DNA of 64,000 nucleotides from Oceanimonas pelagia (GTDB lineage: Bacteria; Pseudomonadota; Gammaproteobacteria; Enterobacterales; Aeromonadaceae). The position numbers and the translations under genes are program-made. Under the pieces are notes generated by a model. That model had not been told where the DNA came from, ran no database searches, and saw only the letters and a program-made list of their open reading frames with translations. The stretch lies in contig NZ_CP118224.1 of NCBI RefSeq assembly GCF_030849025.1, positions 3,263,501-3,327,500 of the forward strand. The letters run 5' to 3'. Of the stretch, positions 18,976 to 26,967 are shown piece by piece. Numbering within the stretch: the first letter of the stretch is position 1; each line of letters begins with the position of its first letter.

Positions 18976-20688
18976 ATGGATGTCAGCGGAGCCTGGTCGG
19001 CACGGGATCAAGCCCTCGGCCAAAAACTGATCGAGCAGGGCCAACTCACCGACAAGGAGCTGAGCCGGCTGACACGCATGCAACAGGGCCAGCAGGAAGC
19101 CGTGCCCCTGCCCCGTTTGCTGCTCAACCTCGGCATGATGTCGGAGCGGGAGCTGGCCCGTACCCTGGCCGAACTGCATAAGCTGCCTCTGACCGAAACC
19201 GACCGCTACCCCCTGGCCCCGCCACTGGAGCACCCCCTGCCCTACCGTTTTCTCAAGGAGCACCACCTGGTACCCCTTTATCAGCAGGACAATACCCTGG
19301 CGCTGGCCATGGTGGATCCGGACGACGACTTTGCCCTGCAGGCCATGGCCATGCTCTGCGGCCAGCCGGTGCGGGCCCAGGTGGGTGTCGGATCGGAAAT
19401 AGACGCCGCCATCGAGCGGCTCTACGGCGAAGGCCAGAGCAAGATGGGCGACATACTGTCGGCGGTGCAGCAAGAGGAGGAAACCGAGGAACGCATCGCC
19501 CAGCTGAAAGACATGGCCAGCGAGGCGCCGGTAATAAGGCTGGTGAACCTTCTCATTCAGAAAGCGGTGGAGCTGAGGGCGTCGGACATTCACGTGGAGC
19601 CCTTTGAAAACCGGCTTAACATTCGTTACCGCATCGACGGCGTACTGCAACAGGGCGAGGCGCCGCCGGTGAACATGACCCCGGCCATTATCTCGCGCAT
19701 CAAGATCCTGGCCCGGCTCAATATTGCCGAACGCCGCCTGCCCCAGGACGGTCGCATCGAGCTGAAGGTGCAGGGCCAGGATCTCGACATTCGGGTGTCC
19801 ACCGTGCCCACCATGCACGGCGAAAGCCTGGTGATGCGCCTGCTCAACCGGGAAAGCGTGGTGCTCGACTTCGACGCCCTGGGCTTTGCCGGCGACACCC
19901 GCCAGCGGTTGCAACAGGTACTGGCCATTCCCCACGGCGTGCTGCTGGTCACCGGCCCCACCGGCAGCGGCAAAACCACCACCCTCTATACCGCGCTGAA
20001 CCGGCTCAATACCACCGAGCGCAAGCTGATCACGGTGGAAGACCCGGTGGAATACCAGATGGAGGGCATTAACCAGATCCACGTCAAGCCCGCCATCGGC
20101 CTGACCTTTGCCAGCGCCCTGCGCGCCATTGTGCGCCAGGATCCGGACGTGATCATGGTAGGGGAAATGCGCGATCTGGAAACCGCCCGCATCTGCGTGC
20201 AGTCGGCGCTCACCGGCCACCTGGTGCTGTCCACCCTGCACACCAACGACGCCGCCAGCAGTGTCACCCGGCTGCTGGAAATGGGGGTGGAAGACTACCT
20301 GCTCACTTCCACCCTCAATGGCGTGGTCGGCCAGCGCCTGATCCGCGTGCTCTGCCCCCACTGCAAGGAAGGCTATGAACCGCTGCCGGAGCTGGTGCGC
20401 GAGCTGAAGCTGGAACCACTGGTGCCCGGCGAGCCGCTGCGGCTGTTCCGCCCGGTGGGCTGCGGCCACTGCGCCCACACCGGCTATCACGGCCGGCTGG
20501 CCATTCAGGAGTTGCTGGTGATGAACGATGACATTCGCAAGCTGGTGCTGAGCCATGCCGACGCCGGCCAGATCCAGCGCGCCGCCGTGGCTGGCGGCAT
20601 GCGCACCATGTATGGCGACGGCCTGCTCAAGGCCCGGCAGGGGATCACCAATGTGGAAGAGGTGATTCGGGTTACCCAGGAGGCCTGA
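18976..20688 (+). CDS. gspE: type II secretion ATPase GspE
   Basis: A 570-residue secretion ATPase and first gene of an 11-gene T2SS operon. An N-terminal N1/MshEN-like domain (1-150) precedes the ATPase core. Walker A GPTGSGKTT is at 327-335, followed by the Asp box, Walker B (DPDVIMVGEMRD) and the His box (GHLVLSTLHTND). A tetracysteine zinc site (CPHC ... CGHC) follows near 460-500. It powers pseudopilus assembly from the cytoplasmic face. AGGGAGG stands 8 bp before the ATG. The gap to gdhA holds a weak candidate promoter (TTCAAC / TATGCT). The operon order matches the Xps system of Xanthomonas. Confidence 0.95.
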   Translation: MDVSGAWSARDQALGQKLIEQGQLTDKELSRLTRMQQGQQEAVPLPRLLLNLGMMSERELARTLAELHKLPLTETDRYPLAPPLEHPLPYRFLKEHHLVPLYQQDNTLALAMVDPDDDFALQAMAMLCGQPVRAQVGVGSEIDAAIERLYGEGQSKMGDILSAVQQEEETEERIAQLKDMASEAPVIRLVNLLIQKAVELRASDIHVEPFENRLNIRYRIDGVLQQGEAPPVNMTPAIISRIKILARLNIAERRLPQDGRIELKVQGQDLDIRVSTVPTMHGESLVMRLLNRESVVLDFDALGFAGDTRQRLQQVLAIPHGVLLVTGPTGSGKTTTLYTALNRLNTTERKLITVEDPVEYQMEGINQIHVKPAIGLTFASALRAIVRQDPDVIMVGEMRDLETARICVQSALTGHLVLSTLHTNDAASSVTRLLEMGVEDYLLTSTLNGVVGQRLIRVLCPHCKEGYEPLPELVRELKLEPLVPGEPLRLFRPVGCGHCAHTGYHGRLAIQELLVMNDDIRKLVLSHADAGQIQRAAVAGGMRTMYGDGLLKARQGITNVEEVIRVTQEA

Positions 20689-20689
20689 G

Positions 20690-21910
20690 ATGGCACTGTT
20701 TCACTTTCGGGCGGTCAGCCACAGCGGCGAGGAGCAGGAAGGCCGGCTGGAAGGGGCCGATCAGCAGGCCATAGTACTGCAGCTGCAGCAGAGGGGCCTG
20801 ATCCCCCTCAGCGTGAAGCCCGCCGGCGAACGCAACACCGGCCTGCTGAGCATAAAGCTCGGCCCGGGCCGCAACGGCACCAGCGAGCGGCAGATTCAGG
20901 CCCTGACCCAGGATCTGGCGGCCCTGCTCAAGGCCGGCGTGCCCCTGGAACGGGCCCTGGGCATCATGATCCAGGTGCGCAACCGCAACGACGACACCCG
21001 CCTGCTCAGCCGCATTCGCGAGGGCATACAGCGCGGCCAGGCGCTGTCGGCGGTGCTGGCGGAGCAAAACGCCGGCTTCTCGCCCTTTTACCTCAACATG
21101 ATCCGGGCCGCCGAGATCTCGGGCAACCTGGAGCAGGGTCTGGCGGATCTGGCGCAATATCTGGAGCGCAGCCGGCTGTTGCGGGACAAAGCCCTGTCGG
21201 CCCTGATCTACCCGCTGATCCTGCTGCTGGTGTCGGCGGCCTCGCTGCTGATCATTCTCACCTACGTGATCCCCCAGTTTCAGCAACTGTTTGCCGACAT
21301 GGGCCAGGCCATGCCCCTGCCAACCCGCATTGTGATCGACACCGCCGATTTCATCAAACGCTTTGGGCTCTGGCTGCTGCTGGGGCTGCTGCTGGGGCTG
21401 CTTTATGCCCGCCGCCGGCTGCGCGAGCCCGGAGTGCGACTGGCCTGGCACACTCTGCTGTTGCGCCTGCCCCTGGCCGGCCCGCTTATTCAGCGGCTGG
21501 AGGTGGCCCGCTGCAGCCGCAGCCTGGGCACCCTGATGAAAGGCGGCGTGCCCCTGCTGGCCGCCCTCGACATCGCCCGCCAGACCCTGGGCAACCAGCA
21601 GCTGATGAAGGTGCTGGCGGAGGCCGGCCACGATCTGAAAGAGGGCAAACGACTGGCGGAGCCGCTGCAGGCCTCGGGCCGGTTTCCGCCCCTGGCCATA
21701 CAGATGATTCGGGTGGGCGAGGAAACCGGCCAGCTTGAAGACATGCTGCTGCGGGTGGCCGACACCTACGACCGGGAAGTGGAAAACGCCATTCAGCGCC
21801 TGCTGACCATACTGGAGCCGGTGCTGATCCTGGGACTGGGGGTGCTGATCGCCGGCATTATCATTTCCATGCTGGTGGCCATTCTCGGCATTAACGAACT
21901 GCCCATATAA
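20690..21910 (+). CDS. gspF: type II secretion inner-membrane platform protein GspF
   Basis: A 406-residue GspF/PilC-family protein with two repeats of the T2SSF domain (about 70-195 and 270-395) and three transmembrane segments (near 170-190, 220-240 and 375-400). The repeats begin LTQDLAALLKAGVPLERAL and RSLGTLMKGGVPLLAAL. It forms the platform that couples the GspE ATPase to the pseudopilus. The gene starts one base after the gspE stop, with GGAGG in the gspE tail. Length matches the family (about 405). Confidence 0.95.
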   Translation: MALFHFRAVSHSGEEQEGRLEGADQQAIVLQLQQRGLIPLSVKPAGERNTGLLSIKLGPGRNGTSERQIQALTQDLAALLKAGVPLERALGIMIQVRNRNDDTRLLSRIREGIQRGQALSAVLAEQNAGFSPFYLNMIRAAEISGNLEQGLADLAQYLERSRLLRDKALSALIYPLILLLVSAASLLIILTYVIPQFQQLFADMGQAMPLPTRIVIDTADFIKRFGLWLLLGLLLGLLYARRRLREPGVRLAWHTLLLRLPLAGPLIQRLEVARCSRSLGTLMKGGVPLLAALDIARQTLGNQQLMKVLAEAGHDLKEGKRLAEPLQASGRFPPLAIQMIRVGEETGQLEDMLLRVADTYDREVENAIQRLLTILEPVLILGLGVLIAGIIISMLVAILGINELPI

Positions 21911-21934
21911 AGTGACCCATCCTGGGAGGTAAAT

Positions 21935-22363
21935 GTGCGTTATCAACCTAAACCATTCGGACTCGGCTTTACCCTGCTGGAACTGCTGGTGGTGCTGGTG
22001 ATCCTGGGGCTGCTGGCCAGCCTGGCGGGCCCTCAGGTGCTGCGCCAGCTGGGCGGTTCCAAAACCAAGACGGCGGCGCTGCAGATCAAGGAGCTGAGCA
22101 CGGCGCTGGATCTTTATCGCCTGGAGGTGGGCCGTCATCCCACCACCGCCGAAGGACTGGAAGCCCTGATCAGCGCCCCCGCCGGTGCCAGGGGCTGGAA
22201 CGGCCCCTATCTGAACAAGAAATCGGTGCCACAGGACCCCTGGGGCAACGACTACCAGTATCGCTCTCCCGGCCAGCACGGCGAGTTCGATCTGTTCAGC
22301 CTGGGGTCCGACAATCAGCAAGGAGGCTCGGGTGAAGCTCAGGATGTGGTCAGCTGGGAGTAA
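21935..22363 (+). CDS. gspG: major pseudopilin GspG
   Basis: A 142-residue major pseudopilin. A short basic leader ends in G, cleaved before FTLLELLVVLVILG (Glu at +5 present). The C-terminal region carries the calcium-site pattern of GspG (PQDPWGNDYQYRSPG and FDLFSLGSDNQQGG). I use GTG at 21935: GGGAGGT stands 5 bp ahead, and an overlapping ATG at 21933 is out of frame. GspG forms the pseudopilus shaft after cleavage by a prepilin peptidase, which is not encoded in the window. Confidence 0.94.
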   Translation: MRYQPKPFGLGFTLLELLVVLVILGLLASLAGPQVLRQLGGSKTKTAALQIKELSTALDLYRLEVGRHPTTAEGLEALISAPAGARGWNGPYLNKKSVPQDPWGNDYQYRSPGQHGEFDLFSLGSDNQQGGSGEAQDVVSWE

Positions 22364-22802
22364 CGCCACCGGCTTTGGCTTTACCCTGCTGGAACTGCTG
22401 GTGGTGCTGACCATCGCCGTGCTGGCGCTGGCGGTGGCCCTGCCCCGCTTTGCCGCCCTGCTGCCCGGCGCCGAGCTGAAAAGCTATAGCCGGCAAACCG
22501 CCGCGCTGCTGCGGCTGGCCCGCAGCCAGGCCATAGCCACCGGTGAGCCGGTCACCCTGACGCTGAACAGCGAGCAACGGCAAACCCAGTTGTCGGGGCA
22601 GGCCCGGGGACATGCCTGGCCGGCGGCCGTGACCTTGAGCCTGTCCGGCACAGGCCCGCTGCCGGTTCCCGATGTTCCCGCCGGGCTGGTGTTTTACCCC
22701 GATGGCGCCAGCAGCGGCGGCACAGTACGGGTAGCGGGCAACGGCCGGCACTACCGCATTCGGGTCGACTGGCTCACCGGCCGGGTGGTTTTCGATGACT
22801 AG
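22332..22802 (+). CDS. gspH: minor pseudopilin GspH
   Basis: A 156-residue minor pseudopilin with a prepilin leader cleaved before FTLLELLVVLTIAV. It starts at GTG 22332, with AAGGAGG five bases ahead, and overlaps gspG by 32 nt. The GspH C-terminal domain is diverged as usual. It would sit in the pseudopilus near the tip and link to GspG. Confidence 0.88.
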   Translation: MKLRMWSAGSNATGFGFTLLELLVVLTIAVLALAVALPRFAALLPGAELKSYSRQTAALLRLARSQAIATGEPVTLTLNSEQRQTQLSGQARGHAWPAAVTLSLSGTGPLPVPDVPAGLVFYPDGASSGGTVRVAGNGRHYRIRVDWLTGRVVFDD

Positions 22803-23196
22803 CCCCCGCGCGCGCCAACACCAGGCCGGCTTCACCCTGCTGGAGGTGCTGGTGGCCTTTGCCGTGCTCACCGTTACCCTGGGGATACTGCTCAATCTTT
22901 TTTCCCTGGCGATTCAGACCAGCCGGACCGCCCAGGATCAGCAAAAGGCGGTGCTGCTGGCGGAGTCGAAACTGGCGGAGCTGGACGCCGGCGCGACCCT
23001 GCGCCCCGGGGTGGAGCGGGGCGAGTTCGACGACCGCTTTGCCTGGGAAACCCGCATTGAGGAATACGACAGCAGAGCCCTGATGGACAACCAGACCCTG
23101 CTGCTGCCCTACCGGCTGTCGGTGGTGGTGAGCTGGAGCGACCACCGCCGCTATGAACTCGCTACCCTGCGGCTGGTGCGTACGGAGGCCCGATGA
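22795..23196 (+). CDS. gspI: minor pseudopilin GspI
   Basis: A 133-residue minor pseudopilin. The leader ends in QAG and is cleaved before FTLLEVLVAFAVLT; the Glu at +5 is kept. The body LLAESKLAELDAG...WETRIEEYD is the recognisable GspI signature. In the model systems GspI binds GspJ and GspK to make the tip that starts pseudopilus assembly. It overlaps gspH by 8 nt and gspJ by 4 nt. Confidence 0.9.
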   Translation: MTSPRARQHQAGFTLLEVLVAFAVLTVTLGILLNLFSLAIQTSRTAQDQQKAVLLAESKLAELDAGATLRPGVERGEFDDRFAWETRIEEYDSRALMDNQTLLLPYRLSVVVSWSDHRRYELATLRLVRTEAR

Positions 23197-23867
23197 CACG
23201 CTCGCGCGGCTTTACCCTGCTGGAGCTGATGGTGGCCCTGAGCCTGCTCACCCTGCTGGCGGGACTGATGTTCGGCGGCTTTCGCATTGCCAGCCGCGCC
23301 TGGCAGACCGTGGACGAGCACAACACCGAGCTGAGCGAAACGGTACAGGCCCAGCGCTTTCTGCGCCGGCTGCTGGCGCGCAGTGAAGCACGCCTGGTGC
23401 CGGAAACCCGCAACACCTCGCTGCTGTCGTTCCAGGGCGATGAGCGCTCGCTGATTTTTCTCTCGGCCCTGCCCCAGCGCCACAGCCGGGTCAGCCAGAC
23501 CGCCTGGTTCTACCTGGCGCTGGACGATGCCGATCCCGAGGCACCCTGGCTGGTGCTGAAAACTCAGCCCCTGGCCGGACTGGACGAACCCACCCCGGAG
23601 CAGCCGGACCTGATCTTTGACTGGTACCAATTGGTGGATGACTTTCAGCGCCCCGACGGTACACCACCGCTGCTCATCCTGCCCGCCGACGCGTTCAGCC
23701 TGGAGTATCTGCCCCGGGAGGAAGACGGACTGCAACCCGGCTGGCAGGGCGACTGGCAGCAGCAGGAGACGCTGCCGGCACTGGTGAAGCTGCAACTGAA
23801 CGACCACTGGCCGGCGCTGGTGGTGTCGCCCGGAGAGCAACCCCATGTTATCAAGCAACTCGAATAG
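23193..23867 (+). CDS. gspJ: minor pseudopilin GspJ
   Basis: A 224-residue minor pseudopilin with leader MTRSRG cleaved before FTLLELMVALSLLT. The C-terminal beta-rich region carries FLSALPQRHSRVSQTAWFYL, LEYL and LVKLQL elements found in GspJ/XpsJ. CGGAGG precedes the ATG, which overlaps the gspI stop. Part of the I-J-K tip complex. It overlaps gspK by 23 nt. Confidence 0.88.
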   Translation: MTRSRGFTLLELMVALSLLTLLAGLMFGGFRIASRAWQTVDEHNTELSETVQAQRFLRRLLARSEARLVPETRNTSLLSFQGDERSLIFLSALPQRHSRVSQTAWFYLALDDADPEAPWLVLKTQPLAGLDEPTPEQPDLIFDWYQLVDDFQRPDGTPPLLILPADAFSLEYLPREEDGLQPGWQGDWQQQETLPALVKLQLNDHWPALVVSPGEQPHVIKQLE

Positions 23868-24831
23868 GCAGGGGGGCATCGCCCTGATCAGCGTGCTGTG
23901 GCTGCTGCTGCTGCTGACGGTGCTGGCCTCCGGGCTGTCGGTGAACAGTCGCAACCAGGCCCGCCAGAGCGGCAACATTGCCATTGCCACCCGGCTGCAA
24001 CAAGGCGCCGAGGCCGGCCTGCAGCTGGCGCTGCTGGCCCTGGCCCAGAGTGCCGAACAGCAACCCTGGCTGGCGGATGGCAGCCTCCACGGCGTGCCGT
24101 TCAACGACATGGAAGTATACCTGGCGCTGTTCAACGAAAGTGGCCGCATCGATCTCAACACCGCCGGCCCCGAACTGCTGAACGGCCTGCTGGCCACGGT
24201 GGAGCCCGACGACGCCCTGCGCGCCCGGCTGACCGACGCCATTATGGACTGGCGCGACGGCGACGATCTGCGCCGGCTCAACGGTGCCGAGCTCGACGAT
24301 TACCTGGCCGCGGGCCTGGACTATGGCCCCGCCAATGCCCCCTTCACCTCGGTGGAAGAGCTGCAAAAGGTGCTGGAAATGACCCCGGAGCTGTACCGGC
24401 AAATTCGCCACAGCCTGACCCTGCGCAATCCGCGCCCGGGCATCAACCCCCAGTTCGCCCCCCGCCAGGTGCTGCTGGCCCTGCCCGGGGTAAGCGAGGC
24501 CACGGTGGATCAGTTTATTGAAGACAGACGCGCCCGCTTTGAGGCGGGCCAGCCGCCCCCGGCCACCGAGCTGTTTCCTTCCGGGCTGCTCTCTGGCGGT
24601 GCCCCCGGGGTTAACTACACTATTTATACCGAAGCCCGAATGAATACGGTATATCGCTACCGGCTGACCGCCAGCCTGCTTAACCGCCGTGGCCGGCCCC
24701 TGGTACTGAAAGCGGAGCAGGAATTCGTTCCGCTGTTTACCGACATTCCCCCTGACGGAGACGCCCTATGGATGGGGAGCAAACTGCCCGCCGGCTTGGC
24801 CGGTATGGCCGCCACCTGGCGCAGCAACTGA
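23845..24831 (+). CDS. gspK: minor pseudopilin GspK
   Basis: A 328-residue pseudopilin with leader MLSSNSNRQGG before IALISVLWLLLLLTVLA. As in other GspK proteins the +5 Glu is absent, which suits the tip position. The large alpha domain includes ESGRIDLNTAGPELLNGLL, DWRDGDDLRRLNGAE and TSVEELQKVLEM, typical of GspK. GGAGAG precedes the ATG. The 3' end overlaps gspL by 64 nt. Confidence 0.92.
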   Translation: MLSSNSNRQGGIALISVLWLLLLLTVLASGLSVNSRNQARQSGNIAIATRLQQGAEAGLQLALLALAQSAEQQPWLADGSLHGVPFNDMEVYLALFNESGRIDLNTAGPELLNGLLATVEPDDALRARLTDAIMDWRDGDDLRRLNGAELDDYLAAGLDYGPANAPFTSVEELQKVLEMTPELYRQIRHSLTLRNPRPGINPQFAPRQVLLALPGVSEATVDQFIEDRRARFEAGQPPPATELFPSGLLSGGAPGVNYTIYTEARMNTVYRYRLTASLLNRRGRPLVLKAEQEFVPLFTDIPPDGDALWMGSKLPAGLAGMAATWRSN

Positions 24832-25841
24832 CCCGGTTCTGGAACTGGTGGCACCGGCAATTGCTGGCCTCGTTACCGCATGGCCTGCGCCAGCGCCTGT
24901 TTCGTCCCGGCCAGCAGCTGTGCATTTATGCCGGGCAGGATCAATACCGGTTGCAACTGCAGCCCGATGGCGACATGCGGGCACTCTTCGGCATGTCTTC
25001 CGCGGAACGGCAGCAACTGGTGCAAAAGGCCGAGCAGGTACGATTGTGCCTGCCCGCCAGTGAACTGCTGCTCACTCAACTCACCCTGCCCGCCGCCACC
25101 GCCGGCAACCTGGAGAACGTGCTGCGCTTTGAAATGGACCGGCACACCCCCTTTAACGCCGATCAGGTGTATTTCGGCTTTGCCGTGGCGCCCCGGGAGA
25201 AAAACAGTCCGCAACTTCAGGTGAGCCTGCTGCTGGCCCCCAAAGCCAACATTGATGGGCACCTGGCCGAGCTGGCCGGACTGGGGCTGTATCCTGCCCG
25301 GCTGTGTGCGGCCGATCGGGCCGAAGCCCCGGTCATTGCCCTGCCCGTTCCCCCCGATGGCGCCGGCCGCAACGGCCGGCTGAAAAACCTCAACGGCGCC
25401 CTGGTGCTGATCATGCTGTTTTTGCTGATTGCCGTGCCCCTTTACCATCGCCAGAACCGCATCGACGGCCTGACCGCCGAACTGGAACAGCCCCGCCAGC
25501 GGGCCGAGCGGGCCGCGGCCCTCAAGCGCGAACTGGCCGCCCTGCAGGACAGCCGGGATTTTCTCTCCCGAAAAAGAGCCGAACGCCCCCCCACCCTGCC
25601 ACTGCTGAACGAACTCACGCAGCGGCTGCCGGATCACACCTGGCTGACACGGCTGGAGCTGGACAGCGACACCCTGCAGATACGCGGCGAGTCGGCCAGT
25701 GCGTCTGAGTTGATAGGCCTGCTGGAAAACTCTGCGCTGTTTACCGATGTGCGCTTCAGCTCGCCGATCACCAATAACCCGGCCACCAACAAGGATCGCT
25801 TCATGATCACCGCCCGCCTGGGTGAAGGGGGAGCGCCATGA
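24768..25841 (+). CDS. gspL: type II secretion protein GspL
   Basis: A 357-residue bitopic inner-membrane protein of the GspL/XpsL-PilN type. A cytoplasmic region (1-205) that binds GspE in known systems precedes one transmembrane segment (LNGALVLIMLFLLIAVPLY, about 212-230), a coiled-coil stretch (235-270) and a periplasmic PilN-like ferredoxin fold (270-350). The cytoplasmic domain is shorter than in canonical GspL, as in XpsL. The start (GGAG 6 nt ahead) lies 64 nt inside gspK, so the overlap is genuine unless a later start is used. Confidence 0.88.
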   Translation: MDGEQTARRLGRYGRHLAQQLTRFWNWWHRQLLASLPHGLRQRLFRPGQQLCIYAGQDQYRLQLQPDGDMRALFGMSSAERQQLVQKAEQVRLCLPASELLLTQLTLPAATAGNLENVLRFEMDRHTPFNADQVYFGFAVAPREKNSPQLQVSLLLAPKANIDGHLAELAGLGLYPARLCAADRAEAPVIALPVPPDGAGRNGRLKNLNGALVLIMLFLLIAVPLYHRQNRIDGLTAELEQPRQRAERAAALKRELAALQDSRDFLSRKRAERPPTLPLLNELTQRLPDHTWLTRLELDSDTLQIRGESASASELIGLLENSALFTDVRFSSPITNNPATNKDRFMITARLGEGGAP

Positions 25842-26446
25842 ACCTGGATGCCCGCCAGCAAAAATGGCTGGCACTGGCCCTGCTGGCGCTGGTGCTGGTG
25901 CTGGTGTTCAGCCTGATCATCAGCCCCCTGTTCAGCCTGTTCTGGCGCCAGGGGGAACGGCTGGAGCAACTGGAAAGCCAGCTGGCCCGCTACCAGCGCC
26001 TGGCCGGCGAGCTGGAGCAGACCGAGCAGCAGTTGCAGCAACTGAGGGCCGCCACCCCCAACGACAACCTGCACCTGCCCGAGCAGCGCCCCGCCCTGGC
26101 CCAGGCCTGGCTGCAGCAATACCTCAACCGCCGGGTGGCGCAAAGCGGCGGCCAGCTGGTAAGCATTCAGAATGCCCCCGCCGGCTCCGAAGGCCCGCTG
26201 CCGGAAGTCATGCTGCGGGTGCACCTGCGCAGCGAGCTGAGCGAGCTGGTGCCACTTATTCACGCCATTGAGTCGGGCACACCCGCGCTGTTTATTGAGG
26301 ACCTGGTAATCACCGCTTCACCCCGGCGGGCGCGGGTGCGCAACAACCGGGTGGTGGCCCGCCGGCAAAATGCGCAAGTGCGGGATATTCCGTCCCTCGA
26401 CGTGCGCTTCAACCTGCTGGGGTATACCCGCCAGGAGGCCCCATGA
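25838..26446 (+). CDS. gspM: type II secretion protein GspM
   Basis: A 202-residue GspM/XpsM-like protein: a short cytoplasmic tail, one transmembrane segment (LALALLALVLVLVFSLIISPLFSLF, split here by count at about 11-35), a coiled coil (40-75) and a periplasmic ferredoxin-like domain (95-190). It pairs with GspL in the inner-membrane platform. ATGA overlap with gspL, and its own stop overlaps the next gene. Sequence similarity in this family is low, so the call leans on position and topology. Confidence 0.85.
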   Translation: MNLDARQQKWLALALLALVLVLVFSLIISPLFSLFWRQGERLEQLESQLARYQRLAGELEQTEQQLQQLRAATPNDNLHLPEQRPALAQAWLQQYLNRRVAQSGGQLVSIQNAPAGSEGPLPEVMLRVHLRSELSELVPLIHAIESGTPALFIEDLVITASPRRARVRNNRVVARRQNAQVRDIPSLDVRFNLLGYTRQEAP

Positions 26447-26967
26447 CGCACACTTCCTGGCCCCTGTTGCTGATGCTGTGGCTGCCGGCGGCACTGGCGC
26501 AGACCACCGGGCAGACACCGCCGGAGTATCCGCCCCTGGAGCAGTTTGAAAGCATGCTCGAGCGGCCCCTGTTCAACGCCTCCCGGCGGCCCGAAGCCGG
26601 CGAAGACGATAACGGCCTGAGCGAAAGCGCCGCCGAAATGCGTAAAAAATGGCGGCTGAGCGGCGTGGTGTGGGAAAACGATCAGCAACTGGCGCTGTTC
26701 AGCGAGCGGGAAGGCGAAGGCCGGCAGCGCCTGCGGGCCGGCATGTATCTGGACGGCAACTGGCAGCTCGACGACATTGCCGAAGACAGCGTTACCCTGA
26801 GCGACAACGGCCAGACGCTGCGGCTGGAACTGTGGGAGCCGAGAGCGCCGTCCACCCGGCCACTGCCAGAGCAGCATGCACAGCCGCAGGCCGACGAGCC
26901 GACCGAGCAAAACAACAACGGCGATGCGCCGGACACCGAACAGGGAAGTAACGGGGAGTCATCATGA
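26443..26967 (+). CDS. GspC-like HR-domain protein (XpsN position)
   Basis: A 174-residue protein in the slot held by xpsN in Xanthomonas. Residues 1-20 look like a cleavable signal peptide (LPAALA then QT) rather than the longer anchor of GspC. Residues 35-130 resemble the GspC homology region (LFNASRRP, WRLSGVVWENDQQLALF, LSDNGQTLRLEL), the part that touches the secretin. The tail (135-174) is Pro/Gln/Asn-rich and there is no PDZ or coiled-coil domain. It probably links the platform to the GspD secretin. AGGAGG precedes the ATG. The name gspN is used for this position in Xps-like systems, but it is not homologous to classical GspN. Confidence 0.75.
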   Translation: MTHTSWPLLLMLWLPAALAQTTGQTPPEYPPLEQFESMLERPLFNASRRPEAGEDDNGLSESAAEMRKKWRLSGVVWENDQQLALFSEREGEGRQRLRAGMYLDGNWQLDDIAEDSVTLSDNGQTLRLELWEPRAPSTRPLPEQHAQPQADEPTEQNNNGDAPDTEQGSNGESS

